35,495 bases of DNA from an uncultured Eubacteriales bacterium (GCA_900548145.1 URJB01000021.1:1-35495); one strand, 5' to 3'. Counted from the first letter of the stretch, positions 1 to 7,687 are shown. Made by a program: numbers and translations. The notes: a model not told the origin generated them from the sequence alone.

Positions 1-3
1 ATA

Positions 4-149
4 GCGCGCAGTCCGGGGTCAAGGGGCACTGCCCCTTGCGCGAGCCGCGAGGCCCTCCGCCGAGCGGCGGTAGAAAGGAGCCAATCTGCTTTCCTCCGAG
101 CGCTCTGCGCGCACAACGCGCAGAGATGGGTGCAGGGCTTTAGCCCTGC
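4..149 (-). repeat. Stop-codon-adjacent repeat units, family A (copy 1)
   Basis: Gene-free sequence after the U32 gene, read on the minus strand. A palindrome (GCAGGGCTAAAGCCCTGC, 132-149) contains the U32 stop codon. It is followed by GCGCGCAGAGCGCTCGG (112-96), CTACCGCCGCTCGGC (73-59), GGCCTCGCGGCTCGC (54-40), then a second palindrome CAAGGGGCAGTGCCCCTTG (38-20) and a GC-rich tail to base 4. Bases 4-38 are the exact reverse complement of 4604-4638, and the three short blocks recur in the same order at 4644-4718. The order implies one unit of about 110 bp and the start of a second, cut by the window edge. No T-tract follows the hairpins, so termination is uncertain. Confidence 0.8.
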
Positions 150-1390
150 TGGTGGTTGCGGTTAGGGCCGCGGAGGAGGTCGCCGGGGGCGACGGGGAAG
201 GGAAAGCGCAGACGGAGCAGCGTTCCGGCTACGCTGGCCGTCTGGATTGACTCGCCCGTCTCGGCCAGAACCATGGAGCCGACCGTGAAGGGATGACTGC
301 CTGTGGGGGTCAGGGCTTCCAGCTCGTCGCCCACGTAAAAACGGTTCTTTAGACGAATCAGGGCTGGTTCGTCCGGGACGGCGGCTTCCAGTACGTCGCC
401 CACGTATTCCATGGTCTGGGAAAAGCCCTCCGCCCCGGCGGCAGGCTGGGGCGCGCCAAAGTAGAAGCCCGTGTTGCTCTTCCGGTGGCTGGCCTTGTTC
501 AGCTCCCGCATCAGGTCGGGCACGGCCCGGCGGAAGGCCTCCTCGCCCTCCAGCTCCAGTAGATCCAGCGCCCGGCGGTAGACCGATACCACCGACGCTA
601 CATAGTAGGCCGTCTTCATCCGGCCCTCGATTTTCAGGCTGATAACGCCCGCGTCCCGCAGCTCCGGCAGATGGGGCAGCATACAAAGATCGTAGGCCGA
701 GTAGAGATAGGTTCCCCGGTCGTCCTCGCAGACGGGCAGGTATTCGCCCGGACGCTTTTCTTCCATCAGATGATACTGCCAGCGGCAGGGCTGGGCACAG
801 GCGCCCCGGTTGCCGCTGCGGCCCACCAGTGCGTTGGATAACAGACACCGCCCGCTGTAGGCCACGCACATGGCCCCGTGGACAAAGGCCTCCAGCTCCA
901 GCTCCGACGGCAGGAGGGCGCGCATTCCCCGGATGTCCTCCATGGACAGTTCCCGGGACAGGACGATCCGCTCTGCCCCCACGGCCCGGTGCAGATGCAG
1001 CGCCGTGGGCGCGTTCATCACATTGGCCTGCGTGGAAATGTGGATAGGCAGCTCCGGCACCCGCTCATGCAGGGTCAGGCAGGCTCCCAGATCGCTGACG
1101 ATGGCCGCGTCCGCGCCGCAGCGCAGAGCGGTCTTGCCCGCCTCGGCAAAGCCGTCCAATTCCTGATCCGTGGGCAGGATATTCATGGTGACGTAGAATT
1201 TCGCGCCCTGCTGGTGGCATCGCTCCGCCGCTTCCGCAAGGGCCGCTTCGTCAAAATTGCCCGCAAAGGCCCGCAGGCCGTACTGCTTCATGCCGCCGTA
1301 CACCGCGTCCGCCCCAAAGCGCAGGGCCGCCTTCAGCTGCTCCATGCCCCCGGCCGGGGCCAGCAGCTCCATTCTTTTGCGTTGCTTCAA
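140..1390 (-). CDS. Peptidase U32 family protein, probable tRNA 5-hydroxyuridine synthesis protein (TrhP-like)
   Basis: About 416 residues. The N-terminus MELLAPAGG and a GADAVYGG segment open a TIM-barrel-like U32 domain. The family signature with its cysteines is visible in the middle (EAFVHGAMCVAYSGRC, then NRGACAQPCRW), and the C-terminal third is the usual beta domain. In Bacillus and E. coli, U32 proteins TrhP/YrrNO and YegQ act in tRNA U34 hydroxylation rather than as proven proteases. mltG directly upstream matches the Bacillus yrrL-yrrN-yrrO neighbourhood, which supports this role. Start: TTG at 1390 lies 9 bases after GGGG and 2 bases after the mltG stop; ATG at 1372 is the alternative, and ATG-type starts further upstream would overlap mltG. 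The stop codon sits inside a palindrome of repeat family A. TrhP function is inferred from family and context. Confidence 0.88.
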   Translation of the reverse strand: MKQRKRMELLAPAGGMEQLKAALRFGADAVYGGMKQYGLRAFAGNFDEAALAEAAERCHQQGAKFYVTMNILPTDQELDGFAEAGKTALRCGADAAIVSDLGACLTLHERVPELPIHISTQANVMNAPTALHLHRAVGAERIVLSRELSMEDIRGMRALLPSELELEAFVHGAMCVAYSGRCLLSNALVGRSGNRGACAQPCRWQYHLMEEKRPGEYLPVCEDDRGTYLYSAYDLCMLPHLPELRDAGVISLKIEGRMKTAYYVASVVSVYRRALDLLELEGEEAFRRAVPDLMRELNKASHRKSNTGFYFGAPQPAAGAEGFSQTMEYVGDVLEAAVPDEPALIRLKNRFYVGDELEALTPTGSHPFTVGSMVLAETGESIQTASVAGTLLRLRFPFPVAPGDLLRGPNRNHQQG

Positions 1391-1392
1391 AG

Positions 1393-2595
1393 TCAAATTC
1401 CCCGTTCCTGATCGTAGGCCTGCCACAGGGGCGAGTAGATGGCCACGGCCTGATTGTGCTCCTCCAGCGTCTTGGAGAAATACAGTTCGCCGGTGTTGGG
1501 GTCCTTACTGCAGAAGTAGAGATACTTCTCCGCCACGTAGCTTTCGTCCGGGTACAGGGCCGCGTAAATGGCCTCGGGGGACGGGTTGCAGATGGGGCCC
1601 AGCGGCAGACCGCTGACAATGTAGGTGTTGTAGGGCGAATCCACCTGCAGGTCGCTGGAGCGAAGGGCCATGCGGCGTTCGCCTGTGATATAGTGAATAG
1701 TGGGGTCGCTCTGCAGCTTCATGCCGCTGTTCAGGCGGTTGTGGAACACGGCGGACACCTTGGCAAAGTCGGCCTTCTTGGCTTCCTTTTCGATCATGGA
1801 GGCCAGCGTCAGGGTCTGATCCATGGTCATGCCCAGCTCGGCGGCCCGCTCCTGCCACTCGTTGGAGAACACATAGTCCGTCTGATCCAGCAGCTTTTTC
1901 ACAATGTCTCGGGGCGTGGCGTTGAGATAAACCTCATAGGTGTTGGGGGCCAGATAGCCTTCCAGCAGGTATTTGCGGCTGTTCACGTTCTGGGTCTTCA
2001 GTTCGTCCTGGATGAAGTAATAGTCCGTCACGCCCTCGCCGGTCTTGCACAGGCTCAGGAATTCCGCCGTATCCTGCAAAATGCCCTTTTCCTTCAGATA
2101 ATTGGCGATGTTTTCGATGGTGTAGCCCGGAATGATCGTGATATCCGTCACGGTGGGCCGTCCGTCGCCGGTGGTCAGAAGCTGGGCGATCTGGAACAGA
2201 TCCATGCTCTTTTTCACCTTGTAATCGCCCGCCTGAATCTTCTGGCCCATTCCGGCGAAGTCGCAGTAATACTTGAACACGGAGCTGTTCTTGATCAGTC
2301 CCGCGCTTTCCAGATTGCGGGATACCCGGCTCAGGCTGTTGCCCGTCTCCACGGAGAAGGCGATCTCCGTATCGTCGGCGGGGTCCACCGGGCTCAGATA
2401 CTTGTCCTGCACATGGCTCCACACGGTGGACAGCACGCCGAACACGATCAGCAGCGCGCACAGGCCGATCAGGACGGGCCGGAGAATTTTCCACAGGCCG
2501 CTGAACCAGTACAGGCCGTATTTTCGGTCCTCCCGCAGGGATTCGTAGTCGTAATCCTGTTCTTCAGGGATTTGCGGATTCTTTCTGCGTTTCAA
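1393..2595 (-). CDS. mltG: Endolytic murein transglycosylase MltG (YceG-like)
   Basis: 400 residues. A charged cytoplasmic tail of about 36 residues is followed by one membrane segment (about 38-59) and an extracellular YceG domain. Family landmarks are LASMIEKEAKK near residue 270, which carries the catalytic glutamate, then SDPTIHY, SPYNTY and the C-terminal GPICNPSPEAI. MltG cleaves nascent glycan strands outside the membrane and sets their length. The start is TTG at 2595, 7 bases after a strong AAGGAGG. It lies 16 bases after the ylbF-like gene and 2 bases before the likely U32 start, so the three genes form one operon. Confidence 0.95.
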   Translation of the reverse strand: MKRRKNPQIPEEQDYDYESLREDRKYGLYWFSGLWKILRPVLIGLCALLIVFGVLSTVWSHVQDKYLSPVDPADDTEIAFSVETGNSLSRVSRNLESAGLIKNSSVFKYYCDFAGMGQKIQAGDYKVKKSMDLFQIAQLLTTGDGRPTVTDITIIPGYTIENIANYLKEKGILQDTAEFLSLCKTGEGVTDYYFIQDELKTQNVNSRKYLLEGYLAPNTYEVYLNATPRDIVKKLLDQTDYVFSNEWQERAAELGMTMDQTLTLASMIEKEAKKADFAKVSAVFHNRLNSGMKLQSDPTIHYITGERRMALRSSDLQVDSPYNTYIVSGLPLGPICNPSPEAIYAALYPDESYVAEKYLYFCSKDPNTGELYFSKTLEEHNQAVAIYSPLWQAYDQERGI

Positions 2596-2611
2596 TGGGG
2601 TTCCTCCTTGC

Positions 2612-2959
2612 TCAGCCGAGGGGAATATCCAGCCCGGCCTCCCGTGTGATCTTTTCCATCAGCTGGGCTACCAGCTGCTGCACCTTCATTTGGGCCAGCA
2701 GATACTCGCTGGCCTCCTCGCTTTCGTACAAAAGGGCGCTGAGCTGCTCGAAGGCGCGGGTATCCTCTTCTCTGGGCTCGCTGCCGGAAAGGGCCGCCAT
2801 CTGCAGGGCGCTCTGGGCCGCGGCAAACCGGCGCAGCAGCGCCGCCGTGCCCTCGTCGGCCATCACGCTTTCCCGAAGGGCCGCGTAGCGCTTCCAGCTT
2901 TCGGTTTCGTGCAGGGCACTGAGCAGCTCATCCGCCGCCCGGCGCAGGTTCTCGTCCAT
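2612..2959 (-). CDS. YlbF/YmcA family protein
   Basis: 115 residues, almost entirely predicted alpha-helix, with the YlbF-family layout: two helices with charged heptads (DENLRRAADELLSALHETESWKRY), a middle AAAQSALQMAAL segment and a C-terminal helix ending MEKITREAGLDIPLG. In Bacillus, YlbF (RicF) and YmcA (RicA) bind YaaT (RicT) in an Fe-S complex that promotes mRNA maturation and affects sporulation and biofilm. A RicT homologue is encoded at 29186-30226. Whether this copy is RicF, RicA or another paralogue cannot be decided by eye. The ATG is 8 bases after GGGGAGG. It is the first gene of the operon driven from 3004-3032. Confidence 0.85.
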   Translation of the reverse strand: MDENLRRAADELLSALHETESWKRYAALRESVMADEGTAALLRRFAAAQSALQMAALSGSEPREEDTRAFEQLSALLYESEEASEYLLAQMKVQQLVAQLMEKITREAGLDIPLG

Positions 2960-3003
2960 GGTACCGGCCTCCCCGTGCTTTTCTTCCAGAAAATCCCGCC
3001 CTT

Positions 3004-3032
3004 AGTATAACGCATCTTGAGGGAAATTTCAT
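3004..3032 (-). promoter_or_regulatory. Sigma-A type promoter for ylbF-mltG-U32
   Basis: On the minus strand, ATGAAA (-35) is followed by 17 bases and TATACT (-10), about 45 bases before the ylbF-like start. It fits the consensus well at -10 and moderately at -35. Confidence 0.6.
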
Positions 3033-3118
3033 TCCCTATTTTCCCCTTCTGCCGGTAACATACCCGCAAACAGCCATGCATATCCTTGCACCAGCCAGAC
3101 GAAGGAGGAATGAACGCT

Positions 3119-4603
3119 TTGAGTGAACAGAACTTTGATCTGTACCGCGATATTGCCAAACGGACCGACGGCGACGTATACATCGGCGTGGTCGGGCCGG
3201 TGCGCACGGGCAAAAGCACCCTGATTTCCCGAATGATGGAGGAACTGGTTCTGAGCCGCATGGCGGCGGGCCCCCGGCGGGAGCGGCTCACCGACGAGCT
3301 GCCCCAGAGCGGCAGCGGCAAGACCATCATGACCACCCAGCCCAAATTCGTGCCCAGCGAGGCGGTCAGCGTCACGCTGGACGATCAGTCCGCCGTGCGG
3401 GTGCGCATGGTGGACAGCGTGGGCTATCTGGTGGAGGGCGCGCTGGGCACCGAGGAGGACGGCGCGTCCCGGATGGTGCACACCCCATGGTTCGACTACG
3501 ACATCCCCTTTGAGCAGGCGGCGGAGATCGGCACCCGAAAGGTCATCACCGATCATGCCACCATCGGGCTGGTGGTCACCACGGACGGCAGCATCGCCGA
3601 CCTGAGCCGGGAGGCCTATCAGCAGCCGGAGGAACGGGTGGTGCGGGAGCTGAAGGAGATCGGCAAGCCCTTTATCCTGATCCTGAACAGCCGCCACCCG
3701 GAAGCGGAAGAGACCCAAGCCCTGCGGCAGCGGCTCAGCGAGCGCTACGGCGTGCCCGCCCTTTCCCTGAACGTAAAGGAGATGGGCCTGCCCGAAATTC
3801 AGCAGGTCTTTCAGGAGGTGCTGTATCAGTTCCCCCTGCGGGAGATCCGCGTTTCCGTGCCCGGCTGGCTCAACGCGCTGGACGAAGGGCACTGGCTGGT
3901 GCAGCACGTGCTGGAGCACGTGAAGGAAGCCGGGGCGAAGGTCAGCTGTATGCGGGATCAGACGGTCTTTGCCGGAGCCTTTGCGGACAGTCCCTACACG
4001 GACGGTCTGCGGCCGGACGGCATCGAGCTGGGCACCGGGCGGCTGAATTTCGCCCTGCCCCTGAAGGACGGCCTGTTCAACCGAATTTTAGGCGAGGAAT
4101 GCGGCACCACCATCGAGGGCGACGCGCATCTTCTTCGGCTGATGAAGGAACTGGTGGCGGCCAAGAGCGAGTACGACCACGTGGCGGACGCCCTGCGCAG
4201 CGTCCGGGAGACGGGCTACGGGCTGGTCACGCCCACCATGAACGAGCTGACCCTGCAGGAGCCGGAGATCGTCCAGCAGGGCAGCCGCTTCGGTGTTCGG
4301 CTGAAAGCCAACGCGCCCAGTCTGCATCTGATCCGGGTGGACATCGAAACGGAGGTCTCCCCCGTCGTCGGCACGGAAAAGCAGAGCGAGGAGCTGGTCA
4401 AATATCTATTGGAGGAATTCCAGAACGATCCCCAGACCATTTGGAACACGAACTTCTTCGGCAAAAGCCTGCACGAACTGGTGCGGGAGGGCCTTGCCAA
4501 CAAGCTGATGCGCATGCCCGTGGACGCTCAGGAAAAAGTACAGGAGACCCTCAGCAAGATCATCAACGAAGGCAACGGCGGCATGATCTGCATCCTCCTC
4601 TAA
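3119..4603 (+). CDS. spoIVA: Stage IV sporulation protein A (SpoIVA), coat-assembly ATPase
   Basis: 494 residues, matching the 492 of Bacillus SpoIVA. A Walker A-like GPVRTGKST lies near residue 25, followed by DELPQSGSGKTIMTT, KFVPSEAVSV and the motif VDSVGYLVEGA. The protein ends in the family's characteristic INEGNGGMICILL, so it is complete. SpoIVA polymerises on the outer forespore membrane using ATP and forms the base of the spore coat. TTG at 3119 has AAGGAGG at the right distance (10 bases); ATG at 3110 is only one base after that site and is less likely. Upstream, CATACCCG at 3059-3066 resembles a sigma-E -10, but no convincing -35 was found. The stop codon is followed immediately by repeat family A. 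Confidence 0.97.
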   Translation: MSEQNFDLYRDIAKRTDGDVYIGVVGPVRTGKSTLISRMMEELVLSRMAAGPRRERLTDELPQSGSGKTIMTTQPKFVPSEAVSVTLDDQSAVRVRMVDSVGYLVEGALGTEEDGASRMVHTPWFDYDIPFEQAAEIGTRKVITDHATIGLVVTTDGSIADLSREAYQQPEERVVRELKEIGKPFILILNSRHPEAEETQALRQRLSERYGVPALSLNVKEMGLPEIQQVFQEVLYQFPLREIRVSVPGWLNALDEGHWLVQHVLEHVKEAGAKVSCMRDQTVFAGAFADSPYTDGLRPDGIELGTGRLNFALPLKDGLFNRILGEECGTTIEGDAHLLRLMKELVAAKSEYDHVADALRSVRETGYGLVTPTMNELTLQEPEIVQQGSRFGVRLKANAPSLHLIRVDIETEVSPVVGTEKQSEELVKYLLEEFQNDPQTIWNTNFFGKSLHELVREGLANKLMRMPVDAQEKVQETLSKIINEGNGGMICILL

Positions 4604-4790
4604 CAAGGGGCAGTGCCCCTTGACCCCGGACTGCGCGCCGTAGGCGCGCAGAGCGCTCGGGGGACATGCAGCTTGGCCGTGAAGCTACCGCCGCTCGGCA
4701 ACAGGCCTCGCGGCTCGCCGGTCTGGTGCGGCTCCCTGCCGCTTGGCGAGTGCAGACCGCCATTCGGCGACAGGCCTCATGGCTCGCTGC
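4604..4790 (+). repeat. Stop-codon-adjacent repeat units, family A (copy 2)
   Basis: This begins at the base after the spoIVA stop codon. 4604-4638 (palindrome CAAGGGGCAGTGCCCCTTG plus a GC-rich tail) is a perfect inverted copy of 4-38. Blocks at 4644-4660, 4685-4699 and 4704-4718 match 96-112, 59-73 and 40-54. The R-S part then recurs with about four changes at 4758-4788 (CCGCCATTCGGC, then GGCCTCATGGCTCGC), giving a degenerate second unit. Confidence 0.8.
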
Positions 4791-4827
4791 AAAGGCCAGC
4801 ATGAAATCAAAATCACGCTGGCCTTTT
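4791..4827. terminator. Hairpin with A/T flanks, probable bidirectional terminator
   Basis: AAAGGCCAGC is paired with GCTGGCCTTT across a 16-base AT-rich loop. It is flanked by AAA on the left and TTTT on the right, so it could stop transcripts from either side. It lies about 190 bases after spoIVA. Confidence 0.6.
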
Positions 4828-4930
4828 GCGCTGCAAAAATATCCAAGTCACATTAAAGTATCCCAACCCGCAAGGGGTGCGTATGCCCCACGCCGACTGC
4901 GCCGAAGCAGAGCGGCGATAGGCAGCGGAG

Positions 4931-5068
4931 GGAAAAAGCCTTGCCCTTTTTGAAAGAGGAAAAGAGTGAGCACGAGCGCGCACGAACGTAAATGTTGTCA
5001 GTTTAACCATGCTGCGCGCGACATTGCGAACTCCCTCTTTCAAAAATGGGCAATAAAGGGCTTTTTCC
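4931..5068. repeat. Large foldback (long inverted repeat)
   Basis: The left arm 4931-4960 (starts GGAAAAAGCC, ends TGAAAGAGG) is the near-perfect reverse complement of 5033-5068; the right arm carries about six extra bases. The arms enclose about 72 bases that contain further GCGCGC complementarity. It would form one long hairpin as RNA. It resembles a small non-autonomous element, but no target duplication was seen. Confidence 0.65.
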
Positions 5069-5098
5069 CGGAGTCGCCGTGCCGCTGGCTTTCTTTTG

Positions 5099-5132
5099 CA
5101 CACTTTTCTTTCGCCATCGAAAGAAAAGTGTG
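5099..5132. repeat. Perfect palindrome, 15-bp arms
   Basis: CACACTTTTCTTTCG, a 4-base loop CCAT, then the exact reverse complement. No T-tract follows in either direction, so it is not a typical terminator. Confidence 0.8.
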
Positions 5133-5163
5133 AGCGCCCCTTGGGACGGCCAGTCCCAATCCG

Positions 5164-5481
5164 CGCCGGAGTCGGCGCGTCAATCCCCACCAAGGGGATT
5201 TGCTTACGGCAAAGTTGTTGCCTATCGCTGCAAGCAGGGGGCTTTCCGCTCGCCCCCTGCACCCCTTCGGATCGCCTCCGAAGTAAATGAGTACCCCATG
5301 AAGGTTATAAGCCCTTCCCTCACGCCGGAGTCGGCGCGTCACTCCCCCTCAAAGGGGAACTTCCTCGGCAGAGGCTTCTCTCTACGGAGCAAGCAGGGTG
5401 GCTTTCCGCTCGCCCCCCTGCACCCCCTTCGGGGAGTCGGCGTACCGATGAGGCATGGATTTGCGCCTGCAGGAGCACTGG
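5164..5481 (+). repeat. Two diverged tandem units of about 159 bp
   Basis: CGCCGGAGTCGGCGCGTCA occurs at 5164-5182 and again at 5323-5341. AAGCAGGG recurs at 5232 and 5391, and GCTTTCCGCTCG at 5241-5252 and 5401-5412, all with a 158-160 base period. Each unit holds small hairpins (for example ATCCCC...GGGGAT and GCAGGGGG...CCCCCTGC in unit 1). The middle parts have diverged. Confidence 0.75.
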
Positions 5482-5506
5482 GGACTTTCCTCGGGGCAAA
5501 CAATCG
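5413..5506 (+). repeat. Upstream module, family B (copy before asd)
   Basis: This consists of CCCCCCTGCACCCCCTTCGG, then GTCGGCG, then CTTTCCTCGGGGCAAACAATCG after a variable spacer. The same two conserved parts occur in inverted orientation at 35343-35412. In both places the module points toward the next start codon and ends about 110-116 bases before it, followed by a pyrimidine-rich stretch. Confidence 0.7.
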
Positions 5507-5621
5507 AGCGACCCCGTTCCCCATCATATTCCCCCTGTCCCCCGCACACACTATCCCCATCCCCCGCATATCCTCCTATTGCCCGGCACAGGCAAACTCT
5601 AAGGAAAAGAGGTCATTCGCT

Positions 5622-6707
5622 ATGCATCCGTATCGTGTAGGTATCGTGGGCGCGACCGGAATGGTCGGCCAGCGCTTCACTCTCCTGTTGGAACATCACC
5701 CCTGGTTTCAGGTGACCTGTCTGGCCGCGTCCGCCCGCAGCGCGGGAAAACCTTACCGGGAAGCAGTGGAAGGCCGCTGGGCGTTCAAGGATCGCCCCAT
5801 TCCCGCTAACGTGGCGGATATGACCGTGCTGGATGCTGCTCAGGTGGAGGAAGTGGCCTCCCGGGTGGATTTCGTCTTCTGTGCCGTGGATATGAAGAAG
5901 GACGAGATCCGCGCGCTGGAGGAACGCTACGCCCGGACGGAAACGCCAGTGGTGTCCAATAACAGCGCCAACCGCGGCGTCAGCGACGTTCCCATGCTGA
6001 TCCCCGAGATCAACGGCGACCACGCGGCGGTGATCGAGGCTCAGCGGAAGCGTCTGGGCACGAAAAACGGCTTCATCGTCGTCAAGCCCAACTGCTCCAT
6101 CCAGAGCTATGTGCCCGCCCTGTGGCCCCTGTTGGATTTTGAGCCCAAGCGGGTCATGGTCTGCACCTATCAGGCCATCAGCGGCGCAGGCAAAACCTTC
6201 GAGCGCTGGCCGGAAATGGTGGATAACGTGATTCCCTACATCGGCGGCGAGGATGAAAAGAGCGAAAAGGAACCGCTGAAGATTTTCGGCCATCTGGAAA
6301 ACGGCCAGATCGTCAACGCATCCGAACCGGCTATCAGCGCCCAGTGCCTGCGGGTCGCCTGCTCCGACGGCCATATGGCGGCGGTCAGCGTGGAGTTCGG
6401 CAAAAAGCCCTCTCTGGAGACCATTTTGGAACGCTGGGCCAACTGCCATCCCGCAACGGAGGGACTGGGACTGCCCTCCAGCCCGGAGAAATTCCTGACC
6501 TACTTCGACGACCCCGCCCGGCCCCAGACCCGACTGGATCGCGACCTTTACGGCGGTATGGGCATTTCCATCGGCCGTCTGCGGGAAGACCCCGTGCTGG
6601 ACTACAAGTTCGTCTGTCTGAGCCACAACACCCTGCGGGGCGCGGCGGGCGGCGGCGTTCTCAGCGCCGAATACCTGTGCAAGCTGGGCTATATTCCCCA
6701 CAAATAA
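5622..6707 (+). CDS. asd: Aspartate-semialdehyde dehydrogenase
   Basis: 361 residues. The N-terminal NADP-binding motif is GIVGATGMVGQRF. The catalytic cysteine is in VKPNCSIQSYVP and the conserved HG in CSDGHMAAV, of the archaeal/fungal-like class of the enzyme. It reduces aspartyl phosphate to aspartate semialdehyde, the branch point to lysine/diaminopimelate, threonine and methionine. The ATG at 5622 follows an AAGAGG-like site and begins with the family N-terminus. The frame stays open 576 bases further upstream through repeats, but that extension is not protein-like. It is the first gene of asd-dapA-dapB, with dapA 24 bases downstream. No clear promoter was found in the repeat-filled upstream region. 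Confidence 0.96.
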   Translation: MHPYRVGIVGATGMVGQRFTLLLEHHPWFQVTCLAASARSAGKPYREAVEGRWAFKDRPIPANVADMTVLDAAQVEEVASRVDFVFCAVDMKKDEIRALEERYARTETPVVSNNSANRGVSDVPMLIPEINGDHAAVIEAQRKRLGTKNGFIVVKPNCSIQSYVPALWPLLDFEPKRVMVCTYQAISGAGKTFERWPEMVDNVIPYIGGEDEKSEKEPLKIFGHLENGQIVNASEPAISAQCLRVACSDGHMAAVSVEFGKKPSLETILERWANCHPATEGLGLPSSPEKFLTYFDDPARPQTRLDRDLYGGMGISIGRLREDPVLDYKFVCLSHNTLRGAAGGGVLSAEYLCKLGYIPHK

Positions 6708-6731
6708 CCGCCTGACAGGAGGAAAAACATC

Positions 6732-7622
6732 ATGACACAACCTCTGTTTCGCGGCGCGGCCACCGCGCTGGTCACGCCCCTTCGGGATGGCAAAGTGGAC
6801 GTGGACGCTCTGCGGCGGCTGGTAGAGCATCAGCTGGAAAACGGCGTTGCCGCGCTGGTCAGCTGCGGCACCACCGGCGAGCCCTCCACCCTGTCGCTGG
6901 AGGAGCGGGAACTGGTCATCCGGGAGACGGTCAAGGCCGTAAACGGCCGCGTCCCGGTCATTTGCGGCACGGGGGCCAACTGCACCCAGACCGTCATCGA
7001 CAACGAGCGCCGCTTCCGCGACCTGGGCTGCGCAGCCCAGCTGGTGGTCACGCCCTACTACAACAAGACCTCACAGGAGGGCCTGTACGCTCATTTTATG
7101 GCCATTGCCGAGCATACGGAGCTGCCCATCATCCTCTACAACGTGCCCAGCCGCACCACGCTGGAAATTCTTCCCGATACTCTGCGGCGGCTGATCCCCT
7201 CGGGCCGGTTCATCGCCCTGAAGGAAGCCAGCGCCAATCTGTCGCTGGTGCTGGAAAAACTGGACGCCATTGACGGACGGCTGACCCTGTACAGCGGCAA
7301 CGACGACCTGACCTATCCCCTGCTGGCCATGGGCGCGCAGGGCGTGATCTCCGTAGTGTCCAACGTGCTGCCCGGGGAAATGGCCGCGCTGTGTCAGGCG
7401 TATTTCGACGGCGACGCGCAGGATTCTCTGCGCCGCCAGATTCGCCTGATGCCTTTCATCCGTGCCCTGTTCCGGGAGGTCAGCCCCATTCCCTGCAAGT
7501 GCGCCATGGAAATGATGGGCCAGTGCTCCGGGGAGCTGCGGCTGCCCCTGATCCCCGCCGCGGAAGAAACCAGAGCGGCGCTGAAAAAGTGCCTGACAGG
7601 GCTTGGATATCTGAAAAGCTAA
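6732..7622 (+). CDS. dapA: 4-hydroxy-tetrahydrodipicolinate synthase
   Basis: 296 residues, the usual length. A TIM barrel with SCGTTGEPSTLS near residue 45, VTPYYNKTSQEG with the catalytic tyrosine near 134, and the Schiff-base lysine in FIALKEAS near 161. It condenses pyruvate with aspartate semialdehyde, the committed step to diaminopimelate and lysine, in the cytoplasm. CAGGAGG lies about 10 bases before the ATG. It is followed by an intercistronic hairpin before dapB. Confidence 0.97.
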   Translation: MTQPLFRGAATALVTPLRDGKVDVDALRRLVEHQLENGVAALVSCGTTGEPSTLSLEERELVIRETVKAVNGRVPVICGTGANCTQTVIDNERRFRDLGCAAQLVVTPYYNKTSQEGLYAHFMAIAEHTELPIILYNVPSRTTLEILPDTLRRLIPSGRFIALKEASANLSLVLEKLDAIDGRLTLYSGNDDLTYPLLAMGAQGVISVVSNVLPGEMAALCQAYFDGDAQDSLRRQIRLMPFIRALFREVSPIPCKCAMEMMGQCSGELRLPLIPAAEETRAALKKCLTGLGYLKS

Positions 7623-7627
7623 AAACC

Positions 7628-7654
7628 GAGGGACAGAGCCATGCTCTGCCCCTC
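7628..7654 (+). other. Intercistronic hairpin between dapA and dapB
   Basis: GAGGGACAGAG, a 5-base loop CCATG, then CTCTGCCCCTC: 10 of 11 pairs. No T-run follows, so it is more likely a processing or stability element than a terminator. It starts 5 bases after the dapA stop. Confidence 0.55.
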
Positions 7655-7687
7655 TCCATTTGACAAAGAAACGAGGTAGTTTATCCT

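Larger units (their letters stand above)
4604..5621. other. About 1 kb without a credible gene: repeat mosaic
   Basis: Between spoIVA and asd the only open frames are short, Arg/Ser/Pro-rich and run through palindromes on either strand. I regard none as coding. Content in order: family A units (4604-4790), a terminator-like hairpin (4791-4827), a large foldback (4931-5068), a perfect 15-bp-arm palindrome (5099-5132), a tandem pair of 159-bp units (5164-5481) and a module also present near the window end (5413-5506). The last 110 bases before asd are very rich in C and T. No convincing sigma-A promoter and no lysine riboswitch core could be recognised. Confidence 0.75.

Noticed and set aside
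5046..5621. N-terminal extension of the asd frame, and short Arg/Ser/Pro-rich frames on both strands of 4604-5621
   Set aside because: The sequence is made of palindromes and tandem repeats, the translations are not protein-like, and asd has a normal start at 5622.
5230..5621. Lysine riboswitch or T-box before asd-dapA-dapB
   Set aside because: No conserved L-box or T-box core sequence could be recognised; only repeat modules are visible.
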